Source: Helianthus annuus | Taxonomy: Eukaryota; Streptophyta; Magnoliopsida; Asterales; Asteraceae | DNA length: 64,000 nucleotides | Direction: 5' to 3' | Assembly (NCBI RefSeq): GCF_002127325.2 | Contig: NC_035433.2 | Coordinates: 79,054,079-79,118,078, forward strand | In this document: positions 49,426-61,339 of the stretch, in pieces | Numbering within the stretch: the first letter of the stretch is position 1 | Layout: the number at the start of each line of letters is the position of its first letter | The notes under the pieces: model-generated | The model's database searches: none | Seen by the model: the letters and a program-made list of their open reading frames with translations, nothing else | What the model was told of the DNA's origin: nothing | Made by a program: the position numbers and the translations under genes

Positions 49426-50195
49426 AGGAAGAACCTAGCTCAAAAGATTACCAAAGAATTTCGCTGCGGTAATTCGAACCATGGGAAAAACATAGGTTCT
49501 ACCTCTACACCATACTGTAAGTCCTGCAATAAAAAGAATTTAGGGAAATGTTCCACATACTACAACTTCTGCAAAATACCGGGACACAAGGAAGAAGACT
49601 GCAGGAAGAAACCTAGTAATGGAGTATGCTTCAACTATGGAGAAAAAAGGCATATCAAGCTGAACTGTCCGAAACTACCTCCAGCCATGAACAACAAGAC
49701 TACTAAGAATGCTAGAGCATTTGTTCTGACTATAGAAGAATCCAAGATGATTCCGGACGTGATTGCCGGAACGTTTTTAGTTAATGATATTTTTGCTAAA
49801 GTATGATTTGACTCTTGTGCGAACCAAAGTTTTATTAATACTTCATTTTGCAAACTTCTCAATCAACCATTAACTAAACTCCAACAAGAATGTCTAGTAG
49901 AAACGGCAAATGGAGACTCCATTAAGATTACTGAAATCTTGCAGGGAGCAAGAATAGAAATTTTAAACCAAAATTTTATTGCTAATCTTTACCCAATGAA
50001 TCTGGATGGATTTGATATTGTATTAGGAATGGATTGGTTAATAGCCAATAAAGCCAGTATTTTATGTTATCAAAAGTCAATACAAGTAAATTCACCAAAG
50101 GGTGAAAAGATCACAATTAAGGGAGACAAACAACCTCGATCCACGAAATTCATCTCTGTTATGAAAATAAGAAGTTGTGCAAGGAAGGATCCCTA
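49426..50195 (+). pseudogene. Second gypsy element: nucleocapsid and protease
   Basis: Two Cys/His motifs are visible: CNFCKIPGHKEEDC (with a CX2C-type variant) and CFNYGEKRHIKLNC, which has lost its second Cys to Tyr. The protease site reads FDSCANQSFI: the catalytic Asp is present but the following Gly is Cys, and a TGA (49,804-49,806) sits directly before it. LGMDWL near 50,028 marks the protease C-terminal half. Confidence 0.8.
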
Positions 50196-51180
50196 GTGTA
50201 TATGATTTCCATAATCATTAACACTAAAGGAAAAGAATTGAAAGATATTCCTGTAGTATCTCAATTCTCCAATGTGTTTCCAGAGGAATTACCGGGACTA
50301 CCACCAGACAGGGAAGTCGAATTCAGAATTCACCTGCTACCAGAAACATTTGGATGAACTTCTTGAGAAAGGATTCATACAGCCTAGTTCATCGCCATGG
50401 GGAGCACCAATCTTGTTTGTCAAGAAAAAGGACGGATCGATGCATATAAGCATTGATTACCAAGAATTGTACAAAGTCACGATTAAAAATCGGTACCCAT
50501 TGCCAAGAATCGATGATCTGTTCGATCAATTGCATGGAGCTCGATTCTTTTCTAAGATCGACTTAAGTTCAGGATATCATCAATTAAAGGTACAGGAAGA
50601 GGACATTCCTAAAACTGCAATTAAAGGTACAGGAAGAGGACATTCCTAAAACTGCCTTTAGAACAAGGTATGACCATTATGAATTTACAGTCATGCAATT
50701 TGGTTTAACCAATGCCCCAGCTGCATTTATGGACATGGTGAATATAATATGTAAACAATATCTGGATAAATTCATAAGTGTCTTTATAGATGATATTCTA
50801 ATTTACTCTAAGAGCAAAGAGGAACATGCAGCGCATCTGCATGCACTCCTTACATTATTAAGAAAGGAAAAGCTTTATGCTAAATTTTCGAAATGTGAGT
50901 TTTGGTTAGAAGAAGTGCAATTCCTTGGACATTTAGTAAATCATGAAGGAATTCATGTGGATCCCACAAAGATCGAGGCAATCACTAAATGGAAATACCT
51001 GAGTCACCAACGGAGGTGAGAAGTTTTCTAGGACTGGTCGGTTATTATATACGTTTTATCCGAGATTTTTGTAGAATAGCTATTCCTTTAACAAAATTGA
51101 CCCATAAGTCAATTAAGTTTGAATGCGGACCAAAACAGGAAAAGCCTTTAGAATTCTTAAGCAAAGATTAACCAACACAC
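50196..51180 (+). pseudogene. Second gypsy element: reverse transcriptase
   Basis: It starts at [20 protein letters not shown] (about 50,238), and a deletion after HLLPETFG shifts the frame. The core runs from [17 protein letters not shown] (50,354) to TNAPAAFM, with FIDD intact near 50,786. A 37-bp tandem duplication (50,582-50,618 and 50,619-50,655) breaks the frame inside the RT, and another shift lies near 50,995. Confidence 0.85.
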
Positions 51181-51570
51181 CCATACTAGCATTACCAGAA
51201 GGAACTGAAGATTTTGTAGTCTATTGTGACGCTTCTAAGTTAAGTTATGGATGTGTGTTGATGCAACTCAGAAGGTTATAGCCTATGCCTCTGGACAACT
51301 TAAGAATCGTGAAGAGAATTATACAACCCACGATTTAGAATTAGGAGGCATAATTTTTGCCCTTAAAATTTGGAGACATAATCTTTACGGTAGTAAGTTT
51401 ACCATTTTCACCGATCATAAGAGTTTAAGATATATTTTTGGGCAAAAGGAGTTAAATATGAGACAGAGACGCTGGATGGAAATTCTTAGTGATTATGATT
51501 GTAATATCCAGTATCATGCAGGAAAGGCTAATGTAGTAGCTGATGCTTTAAGTCGAAAGTATCATGAAAA
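51181..51570 (+). pseudogene. Second gypsy element: RNase H
   Basis: It has [16 protein letters not shown] sequence (with a shift near 51,255), [40 protein letters not shown] and ADALSRKYH, typical of gypsy RNase H. Confidence 0.85.
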
Positions 51571-52043
51571 GCCAAAAAGAGTACGTTCTCTCAAATTAAA
51601 TCTGCAGATAGATTTAAATGAACAAATTAGAGAAGTACAGGAATCAGTAATCAAGGATGATACTGAAAAATTGAAAGGAATGATTAAGGAATTAGAACAA
51701 CGAACAGATGGAATTTGGAGATTCCATCAGAAAAGAATTTGGATACCCAAACAAGGAAAACTACGCCACCGAATTTTTGAAGAAGCCCATAAGTCTAAGT
51801 ATACGATACATCCTGGAAGTGATAAGATGTATCAAGACTTAAGAAATAATTTCTGATGGATAGGAATGAAAAAGGATGTAGCGGCTTATGTTGCCAAGTG
51901 TCTAACCTGTTCACAAGTTAAAGCTGAACACCAAAAACCTTCAGGTTTATTGTAGCAACTAGAAATGCCAATATGGAAATGGGAATTCATAACAATGGAT
52001 TTTGTTACCAAATTACCCAAGACACGAAAAGGAAATGATACAA
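51571..52043 (+). pseudogene. Second gypsy element: integrase N-terminus, cut by copia B
   Basis: The zinc-binding region shows [18 protein letters not shown] and [11 protein letters not shown], with stops at about 51,854 and 51,954. The core starts (MDFVTKLPKTRKGNDT) and is cut at 52,043 by the copia B LTR terminus. The rest of the integrase should lie beyond the right edge if copia B is a simple insertion. Confidence 0.85.
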
Positions 52044-52482
52044 TGTTGGTGCATAATGTCTATAGCCTACGTCTACAGTCTAGGTCATGTTGATAGCTTG
52101 TAATAGGGGTCAGAACGTCAAAAATGTAATTTTATGTTGTTTTGAAGTGATTTCACACGAAATAGCATTTGACTATTTCGTACGAAATCAAAGTTGGGTA
52201 TTTCGTACGAAATGACAAGTGGTCATTTCGTGCGAAATCAACTGCCTATATATATGGCAGTGTTGTTTCTCATTTGGTACGAAATCAGTTGCTGTGTAAC
52301 GAAGTGCTGCCCAATTTTCACTGTGTAATCAAGTTGAATATCAATGAGAAATGTGTTTTAAGTATAATTCTCTATTTCTACACCTTTCTATCACTGATTC
52401 TAGGTTGTTTGACTGTTTCCGCCTTTCAAACAGCTTTGTGTTGACTCTGAACGACTCATATAGGTCGCAAAACGATCCTACA
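52044..52482 (+). repeat. Copia B 5' LTR (439 bp)
   Basis: TGTTGGTGC...CCTACA, ending two bases before the PBS. It contains ATTTCGTACGAAAT (52,200-52,213), ATTTCGTGCGAAAT (52,225-52,238), TATA box TATATATA (52,247-52,254) and a further TACGAAAT downstream. Confidence 0.88.
52247..52254 (+). promoter_or_regulatory. TATA box of copia B LTR
   Basis: TATATATA lies 8 bases after the palindrome ATTTCGTGCGAAAT. Confidence 0.7.
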
Positions 52483-52484
52483 AG

Positions 52485-52498
52485 TGGTATCAGAGCTC
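52485..52498 (+). other. Primer binding site of copia B
   Basis: TGGTATCAGAGCTC, complementary to the initiator-methionine tRNA 3' end, two bases after the LTR. Confidence 0.9.
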
Positions 52499-53050
52499 AT
52501 GATGACTCAATTCACTTGAATCAGTGCTTAAAATTATGTTTTTCTACTCATTCTTGGACTTCTGGACAAATTCGTGGACAAAATGGACTGATCTCTGATA
52601 TAACGTGTAAAATACAGTTTTAACAAACCCTTGAAAGAATCAGACCTAAATTCAGACTAAAAGTGACAAAAATGGGCCAAAAACTTGTTTTCGTTTGAAC
52701 GAGCCACTATTTCGTTTGAAAAGTTGAGGTTATTTCGCACGAAATGACTCATTTCGTTTGAAAAAATCATTCCGTTTGGCTATTTCGCACGAAAACAAGT
52801 TCTGGGTTGATTTCGTACGAAATGATTTTTCATTTCGCATGAAAAGTTGATTTCGTCTGAAAAGATTGATTTCGTTTGAAAACTGTTTTCGTTTGAAGAG
52901 GTATTTCGTGTGAGAATCTGATTTCGCTTGAAGATCATTTCGTTTGTGTGATTTTGTACGAAAGTCCATTTTGTGTGTAGAAGGTGTTTTCGCTTGAAAG
53001 TGACCAGTTTTCAAAACTTGAAAATTTTTTCCGTAAACTTTTTTCGTAAA
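52499..53050 (+). repeat. Copia B leader with TTTCGTTTGAAA-type array
   Basis: Between about 52,690 and 53,050 some 18 copies of TTTCGYNYGAAA (TTTCGTTTGAAA, TTTCGCACGAAA, TTTCGTACGAAA) alternate with short unique spacers. The array recurs at 61,340-62,200 in front of the accessory ORF. Confidence 0.8.
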
Positions 53051-54738
53051 ATGGATAACCAAGAGTTTTACAACTTTTTTGCCGGTGGGGGAATGACGGC
53101 AGTACAAACCCCAGCTAGTATCATGCAAAATGTGAACATGGAGAATGAACTCGGTACGATGCAGAAACCGCCGAAGTGATGAACATTGACGAGTATGCTG
53201 GTTGGTAGGGAAGGTTTAAGACATGGGTGCAAGCAAACCATTTCGAGTGTTGGATGAAAATCGAATCAAAATATGTTCCTCCAAAGAATGGTTCAGGGAT
53301 TGAGAAAACGATTAGCAGTTTGACTCCACTTGAACAAGAAGACTTCAAGGCAGAAAAGAAGATGATGAGTATCCTACAACAAGCTATCAAAGAGGATATC
53401 TTAGTGTTACTGCAATATCAGGATACTGCACAATCCGTTTGGAATGCTTTGAAAGTAAAGTTTCTTGGAAATGTGTCTATGATTAAAAGCAAAACTGCTT
53501 TGCTAAAGAAGGAGTTTGATATCTTCACGGGAATCAAGGGTGAGACAACTAAGGAATTGATTGAGCGATATTGCCATCTGGTTGTTGAGATGAAGCGATT
53601 GAGTATTGAGAAAACTGATGAAGAGTGGGTTGATAAGTTGGCGGATGCATTACTATACGATGAATGGGGTACTTATTTGTTGGTATTGAAAAATAATTTG
53701 GAGTATGTTGGATTCAACCTTAGCACATTCATTGAGAAGATTGAAGCATATGAACTTGAGTTGAAAAAGATCAGAAAGATGAATTCTTCCAGTGTTCAAC
53801 AAGACGTTTCATTATACTACAAAGGAAGCTCTTCGGCAACAACGAATCTAAGCCCAAAAATCCAGACAGCTTTCAGTGCAGATTCAACATCCGGTGTTTC
53901 ATCAAGTACATCAAGTAACAACAATCATTCACCATTTGCAAGTTATGAACCAAACCCCAAGGTTCCAGAACAAGTGTCTCCACAAAGCTCATCAAGCTCA
54001 AATAATCAGGGATATGTTTCTGGGATACAGTGTAATATTGCGGTAAACATCAAAAATGGACAAGAGTTTACAGAAGTGGCTGCAAAGCAACACATCTCAC
54101 TGTTAGCTTCCGTTCTTGAGTCATATGAGAGTTTAGTAGCTGGAAGGATCGGTAACCCCAACATGACAAAGGAGGATTACGATCAGATTGATCCAGAGGA
54201 GCTAGATTTGATCGATATCAAATGGGGAATGGCAAGCTTGGTGAGGAGAGCTCAAAGATTTATGGAAATAACTGGTCGGAACAGTCTTTCAGGACCAGAT
54301 AGCAAGCTCGGGTTTGATAAATCAAAAGTCACATGTTTCAAATGTAAAGAGAGGGGACATTTCAAGCGTGAGTGTCTGAATAGAGAGGTCAACAACCATC
54401 AAAATCCGTTCTCAAACGACTACTACAGACAAGCAATCTATCACAAGACAAGTTAACAACCATTCACCCAAAGACCTCAGATCGAAAACAAGCCTGAAAA
54501 AGCTCTTCTAGTGAATCAAGATGATGAGAAGGTTGTTGAAGGTTTTTGCTGGGATAAGTATATCCCTGGTAGTGAGGGCATAGCAATGATGGCAGAGATT
54601 GTGGAAGAGCCTGAATGCGTTGTTGAAACAGAAGAAGTCAATGAAGTCGTGACTGAAGAGAGTTTGGCTGATCTTGAAGAAGTAGCTGTAGAAGTTAATC
54701 TGAACAGGAGATTATTGTTAGTTCTTTCAAATCAATAA
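53051..54738 (+). pseudogene. Copia B gag, N-terminal part with first zinc knuckle
   Basis: ATG at 53,051 (MDNQEFYNFF). The frame shifts near 53,178 and carries TAG at 53,206-53,208, then stays open to 54,456. The capsid region (retrotran_gag/UBN2 type) reads FKTWVQANHFECWMKIES and later SVWNALKVKFLG and TTKELIERYCHLVVEMKRLS. A Ser/Asn/Gln-rich linker follows, then a canonical CX2CX4HX4C knuckle (CFKCKERGHFKREC) at about 54,333. TAA at 54,454 interrupts; the same frame goes on to 54,738 with acidic Glu/Val-rich sequence. Capsid/nucleocapsid precursor; not translatable at full length here. Confidence 0.85.
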
Positions 54739-56794
54739 TGCCTGCTAATATGTTTGAATCTTTTGCAGGTTTTTTCAGTGAGCCAACCTCAGGACTCTGT
54801 CCGCAATACGACGTTGAGAAAGCTCCAGTTTAAGAGAAAATAGACATTTCCAAAGAAATGAATGAAGAGACTCTAAAAGAAATTGTTGACAAGGCGTTGA
54901 TGGGCAAGCTAAAAGAGGTAGAAACAGAATCTGTCGAAACAGAGTCAGTGGAAAGTGTGTCCGTTGATACGGAGTCAGTCAAAAAGGAGTCTGACGAAAA
55001 ATCAGAAAATGACGAGAACAAATCAGGAGAAGAGTCTGAGTCAGAGTTTGATGGTTTTGGTAACCGGATGTTAAAATTTATAACAAAGAAAAGGTTTCTA
55101 AAACGGTTGATTCAATTCATGAAACTCCATGCAAAAATTGTTCTATACCCTGCATAGAATGTCTTGAAAAAGACAAAAAGTTTCAAGAATTGAAGAAATT
55201 TACTGATGAAGTAAAATATGATCTCAGTGAGATAAAAGAAGCATATGACACTTTGGCACGATCAATAAAAATGATTAAAAAAGAAAGTTTTGAAAATGAT
55301 AAAGCCACGAATTTGCTAAAATCTACTGTCATTGATAAAAAGATGGAGATTAACATCCATCTGGACACAATTGCTTCTTTGAAAAAAGAACTTGAGTTAA
55401 TGAGAATTGAAACTGAGAGAGTTGATAAGAAACTAATGAGTTATGTTGCTTCATCATATGTGATTGATCAAATCGTTCCGCAACAACCTGATGCGAAACC
55501 TGTCTTCAAAAGTGTTCCACCCCCAATGTGGAATCATTATACACAAAAATATCCAGATGGGGTGGAAACTGCGTTGAATCTCAAGTTGAGAATCATTGAA
55601 AATGAGTTGCCTGAGAATATTGATGTTACATTCTCTCCATCCGAAACTGATAATGAGTCACAGGTTATCAAAACCGTTGTTGACCAAGTGTTAGATGAAG
55701 AAAGTGATAACTCATAGTTTGATACTGTGAAAACTCCATTTCTGATTCTGAAGAAGATGGTAACTTCTTAGACAAGTTCATACCAAAATCAGATACAGTT
55801 GTGAATGATGATTCGATCATTATGGTTTACACAATGACCGGAACTTAGAAACTTTATTCTGATTTTGAGTATCCAATTCAAAATGCCAGATTGGAAAATG
55901 TTGAGAAGGTGTTTAAACTGGTTGAGATTGACATTTCAGAGGTCAACAACAACAAATTTCTTTCCAAACCGAAAAAGTCTTTTGTAACACAACAATCAAC
56001 CAACTCGGGAAAGAAAGAGTGGGTGGGTAATCATGGTAAGAACAAAAGACAAGGTAACAACTTTAAAAAGAAGGGTGTCGGTTTTGAAAAGAAAATGGCT
56101 AAAAATGAGGTAAAACCAAAGAAAAAGTTGTGTGATTTTTTGTTGCTGGTAAGAACACTGTTGAGGAAAAGGACTATATCTTCAGTCAAAAAGCCATTGA
56201 TGATTTCAATGCAGCTAAGAAGTTGAAACAGGAGACCTACAGATCAACTTTTTTCGAGTATGACAAAAGAATCTGCTACCGCTACAATGAAATTGGTCAT
56301 ATGGCCAAGCAGTGTGTGAAAAAGCTTGAGAAACCAGTTTTGCAAAAACCCAAACCTAAAACTCCAACTGATGTTAAGGGTAAAAAACCAATGATTTTCC
56401 CCGTTCAAATTTTGAAAAGAGGTGAATCTTTGAAGCCCGAAGAAAAGCCGAAATCAACATTTGAGATTGGCGAATCTTCGAAAACCCAAAAGACTTCAAA
56501 GGTTTATCCGAAGACGAAAATTTTTGAAAATCAATCATGGGTGGCAAAAACAAAACAGTCAGTTGAAGAGAAGAAGATGGAAAATGTTTTGAAAACTGAA
56601 TCAAAAGTTTTGGAAAATGATGTTGAAAAACTGGGAATTGAACTAGACAATTTGCTTGAGGAATTTTCACCAATTAAAGGGGGAGATTTAAAACCAAAAG
56701 CCAAACCTGCTGTTCCAAATGTCATCTTTAACATTCTGAAAGTTGATGTGTCATCTGATCTTATTTTTGGTAGTGTTCCAAAGGTAAAGAAGTC
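54739..56794 (+). pseudogene. Copia B gag, coiled-coil extension and second zinc knuckle
   Basis: Three frames carry the protein: acidic repeats of TESVETESVE (about 54,910-55,050), a Lys/Glu-rich coiled coil (55,190-55,480, KMIKKESFENDKATNLLKST) and a basic region (55,990-56,130). The second knuckle CYRYNEIGHMAKQC (about 56,271) has lost its second Cys. A Lys/Pro-rich tail follows. Long coiled-coil gag extensions are reported for Sirevirus/Maximus elements. Several frameshifts (about 54,740, 55,160, 55,720-55,890, 56,140-56,225). Confidence 0.75.
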
Positions 56795-58235
56795 ATGGCT
56801 TCATTGTTTGAATGGATTTCTTTAATGATTCAGGGGCTTCCGAGGTCAATAATCTCAAAGTGGATCATGGACAGTGGAGATTTGAGGCATATGACGGGAA
56901 TGTTGGCTTTGCTCTATGATGTCAAATCTATCAACGGAGGATATGTTGGATTTGCAGGGAATCAGGGTGGCACAATAGTTGGTGAAGGAACTCTGACAAA
57001 TGGAGTCGTGACGTTTGACAAAGTGAACTATATCATCGAACTTGAAAACAATCTGTTGAGCATCTCGCAGATCAGTGACAAGTCTTTTACAGTACACTTT
57101 ACTAAAAATGAATGTTTAATCATAAAACCTGGTTTTAAAATTCATGAGGACATGGTGTTGATGGGAGCTCCACAAGAAAATGACTTGTATGTACTCGATA
57201 TGAGCGTCGCAACAACAACAGATCATAAGAAACAATGTTTTGTGACAAAAACAAAGGCAACAGAAAAAGAGACAAAAATGTGGCATCGAAAGATGGGCCA
57301 CATTCATGTTAGAAAAATGAATTTTCTTGTACACAATGATCTAGTCGAAGGTGTAAATCTTAAAAAAATTCATTTGAATGATGATTGTGTAGAGTGCAAG
57401 AAGGGAAAGCAGACAAAGAGGACACACCCACAGAAGTTGCTGAATTCAATCAAGGTACCGCTCGAGAGACTCCACATGGATCTCTTTGGACCAGTTAATG
57501 TGAAAAGTATTATATGAGACTTGTACTGTTTAGTAGTCACTGATGACTTCACTAGATTTTCTTAGGTGATGTGTCTGGAGAGGAAAGATCAAACATTTGA
57601 TTCTCTGATTATCTTATTCAAGAAGATGGAAATGCTGTACAAATTGCCGATCCAGAGAATACGAAGTGATAATGGAACAGAGTTCAAAAACAATCGCATG
57701 CTCGAGTTTTGTAATGAAAAAGGAATTCTTCATGAGTTTAGTGCACCCTACACTCCACAGCAAAATGGTGTAGTTGAATAAAAGAATCGCACCTTGATTG
57801 AAACAGCTCGAACTATGCTCGCCAATTCCAAGTTGCCAATATTTTTCTGGAGTGAAGCAGTTGCAGCAGCGTGTTATACACTGAATCGAGTCCTCACAGT
57901 GAAGAAATACAAGAAAACCTGTTTCGAACTTCTTCATCGTTATAAGCCGAATTTGAAGTTTTTAGAACCGTTTGGATCTCCTTGTACCTTTATAGATCGA
58001 GATGGCAAATTTGGTAAAAAATCTAATGAGGGTTTCTTTGTAGGTTATGCGAGTCCGCTGAAGAGGGTGATCGTTCCGTGCCTGGGGAAGATAATTCAAG
58101 TTCAGCATGTTGATTGTCAGAGGTTTACAAAGTGTAGAGGAACTCGTATTATTGTACCAACAGCAACAATCCATGTCACAAGATCAGGTGCCAAGACCGT
58201 TGGTAGTTTCTCAACCCATCGGGGGTACTAATAAT
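56795..58235 (+). pseudogene. Copia B protease, GAG-pre-integrase and integrase
   Basis: One frame. The protease motif KWIMDSGDLRHMTG has the catalytic Asp (56,870) and its DSG. The GAG-pre-integrase/zinc region is MWHRKMGHIHVRKM ... CVECKKGKQTKR (about 57,277-57,417). The integrase core follows with all three acidic residues visible: HMDLFGP (57,477), RSDNGTEF (57,665) and QQNGVVE (57,776). Stops at 57,515, 57,563 and 57,779 destroy the frame. Downstream, TLIETARTMLANSKLPIFFW and EPFGSPCTF are the usual copia integrase C-terminal motifs. Confidence 0.9.
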
Positions 58236-59270
58236 CATGAGGCAGGTCCAAGTGGAACGACACACGAAGCCCTAGAGAACAAGCTCCATCATTTGATAAT
58301 TCTGACGACTCAGAATCGGAAGACGGTCCGATTTTTGACGAGAAACCAAATGTTGCAACGACAGAAGCTGTTGATCACACCGGTGATCAAGACATCACAA
58401 ACTTGCAATTGGAAGTGAATATGCCTGACACTGTAATGCCAAGAACTTTGTCTTATCATCCTTCAGAGCAGATAATCGGTGATCTTCAGAGCGGAGTAAA
58501 AACACTGGATCAGATCAACAGAGCACTTACTTGTGTTTATACATCTGTCGCTCCTTTACAAGTTGATTTTTCACTAAAGTGTTTCATCTTGCAGGTCGAA
58601 CCACGAACGTATAAGGAAGTTTTAACCAAAGAAAGTTAGGTGAACGCTATGCAGGAAGAGCTGCAACAATTTGAGAAGCTAGGAGTATGGAAATTGGTAG
58701 ATCTTCCTGAAAATCAGAAGCTGATAAAAACAAAGTGGGGTTTTAAGTGTAAAAGAGATGATAGAGGAGTGATTGTAAGGAATAAAGCACGATTGGTAGT
58801 ACAGGGTTTCAGTCAGCAAGAAGGCACTGACTTTACGGAAGTATATTAACCTGTTGCTAGACTCGAGGCGATAAGAATCTTCCTGGCATTCGCGTCCTGG
58901 AAAGGATTCAAAGACTACCAACTAGATGTCAAGTCTGCATTCCTATATGGCAAAATCAAAGAAGAAGTGTACGTTGGACAACCGCCTGGGTTCACAGATC
59001 CAGTATACAAAAACAAAGTCTATCTTCTCGATAAAGCACTTTACGGTTTACACTAGGCCCCGAGAGCCCGGTACGAGACGCTTTCCCAATATCTGCTGGC
59101 CAACGGGTTCACCAGAGGGACGGTTGATAGTACGTTGTTTACAAAAGAGGTTGCAGGGCATCTATTGATCGTGCAGATTTACGTCGTCGACATCATCTTT
59201 GGATCGACAAATGATGATTTGTGTAAAGAGTTTGAGAAGGTGATGAAAAGAAAGTTTGAAATGAGTTCGA
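58236..59270 (+). pseudogene. Copia B reverse transcriptase
   Basis: After a frame-shifted linker (58,236-58,600) the RT begins at VNAMQEELQQFEKLGVWKLV (58,637). It shows [27 protein letters not shown] and KALYGLH, with stops at about 58,847 and 59,056. The catalytic box reads YVVD instead of YVDD (GTC at 59,186-59,188), removing an essential Asp. After MSSMG (about 59,272) the connection region, about 80-90 residues in relatives, is deleted and the text resumes at YPDESGEKVDETYY. Confidence 0.88.
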
Positions 59271-59955
59271 TGGGGATCTATCCTGATGAGAGTGGAGAGA
59301 AAGTGGACGAGACATATTATCGGTCAATAATTGGATCTTTGATGTATCTTACTGCTTCCCGCCCGGATATCATGTATCCGACGTGTTTATGCGCCCGTTA
59401 TCAGTCTAGCCCAAGACAGTCACACCTGACAATCGTGAAACGCATTTTACGGTATTTGAAAGGCTGCCCAAGCACCGGCTTGTGGTATCCTAAATCGGGT
59501 GACTTCTCTCTCACAGGTTATGCTGATTCGGACTTTGGTAGCTGCAAAAAAAATGCTAAGTCCACCACTGCAGGCTGTCAGTTCTTCGGAACTCGACTAG
59601 TCACTTGGCAGTGCAAGAAACAAACCTCAGTCGCGCTCTCTACATGCGAGGCTGAATATGTTTCAGCCTCGAGCTGTTGCTCTCAGATCCTTTGGATCCA
59701 ACAGCAGATGCAAGACTTTGGTTTGTAGTTCTTGGACACGCCTATATTTGTGCACAATGAGGCAGCGATAAACATAACAAAAACCCGGTTCACCATTCTA
59801 AAACAAAGCATATTGAAATCCGACATCATTTCATCCGTGATTGTCACCAGAAGAAATTGATTCGTATTGAACATATACACACCAATGATCAGAGGGCTGA
59901 TTTTTACACCAAACCTTTTGATAAAACGAGATTTAACTATCTTTTAAAATTAAAT
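59271..59955 (+). pseudogene. Copia B RNase H
   Basis: YADSDFGSCKKNAKSTTAGC (about 59,519) carries the first catalytic Asp; STCEAEYVSASSCCSQILWI (about 59,641) carries the Glu. A TAG at 59,726 and a small deletion shift the frame, after which FYTKPFDKTRFNYLLKLNG ends pol. Confidence 0.85.
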
Positions 59956-61300
59956 GGTTTGAAAATTTTGTTTTCTGGGAGGGTTGTTGAATGTGAAACT
60001 GAGGAGGACGGCGATCTGAAGTGATCCACGTCATGTTGTCAAGTTTTTGTACAGTTTATTTTCTGCTTTTGATAAAAACCAAAAACACAAAAATATGTTT
60101 TTGTTTTTAGGGGAAGAAAGTTTGCAGAAAATCCAAAAACATGATAAAATTTCAAAATCCAAAAACATGATAAAATTTCAAAATCCAAAAACATTGAAAA
60201 ACTGGAAAAGAGTTTGTGTAAAAAGGGGAAATGATAGTACATCAGCTAGACAGATAAAGTACACTAAAGAATTTTATAGTTAAAAATGCATTAAACAGTC
60301 TCGCTGATGATGTGACGGTAGGTTTTTACACATTTAGTAGATTTATTTGGGATATAAACATAAAATAACAACTTGCTTTTACGAGGAGAACATCTCCAGG
60401 ATATATAGGTAACCCCTGAAATCTCGTTTGAAAGATCCTATTTCTGACATACTAGGTCTTTATACGTGATGATATCTGGGGTATTATACCAGGACTTCTG
60501 ATTTTGTGGAAGCAATAGCCTAGTCCTCGTATAATATTCTGCACAACTTTATTCGTAAAGCCTCCCCTCGGTATAAAAGATGATGAAACATTGCAAAATG
60601 CTAATCATGTGCTGTTGTAAAAAAGATTCCCAAAGGGAACCCACCAAAAGTCGAGCCATCATCTCTCTGATTGAATGGAAGTTCTAGCCTGAGCTCTCAT
60701 GGCCTCGCATTCACCTTTTACAGATATCATTAGTGTGCACTCACCTGTAAGACTGGATATAGTGATCTGGATACGGGAGTATATGCTGAGGTGGTACATG
60801 CGTAAAAGTTAAGATCTTAAAACCCTAAATCCGTATCCTGAACAGATTGAAAATTGTGTGAAAATTTAAGAGGATCAGTATATCGACAATCAAAGCGAAT
60901 TGTTTAATGTTGAGTATGAAATCTAAGCTTAACGGTATTTGTGTCTTGTCGGTAGCTGATATGATCCCCTAACACACTCACCAAAAATATTGTGTGTACA
61001 GTTTGTTGCTTATCAAAAACCCAAAAAGATTGTCTGTTTGTTTAGCTTTTTATAAAATACAAAAAGATTTGCATTTCATCTTATTTTCGACAACTGACGT
61101 TAGGGATCTGATGATCACAGTCTTGAGTGCTGAACAAGTTGGATCATGTTTAAAAGTTCATTAATTTGAACTAAAATCAGTTTCAGAAAATCAGCATCTT
61201 CATAAACTGGTCAGCCAAGGTCATTAACTTGGACTTGGCAGGCTAAACAGTTGACCAAGGTCATTAACTTGGACTTGGTTAACTGGGTGTGACGGTAAAA
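59956..61300 (+). other. Non-coding stretch after copia B pol
   Basis: It contains a 26-bp tandem repeat (CCAAAAACATGATAAAATTT-type, 60,129-60,195), AAAAAGGGGAAATGATAG (60,214) resembling a polypurine tract but with no LTR terminus after it, and the phrase TGACCAAGGTCATTAACTTGG twice in variant form (about 61,205 and 61,250). No ORF with recognisable content. Confidence 0.55.
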
Positions 61301-61339
61301 TGGCAAAAAGTTAAAAAGTTTGAATTTTTTTGAAAAATT

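Noticed and set aside
60214..60231. Purine run AAAAAGGGGAAATGATAG as the 3' polypurine tract of copia B
   Set aside because: No sequence like the 5' LTR start (TGTTGGTGC) follows it, and the element continues into the accessory ORF.
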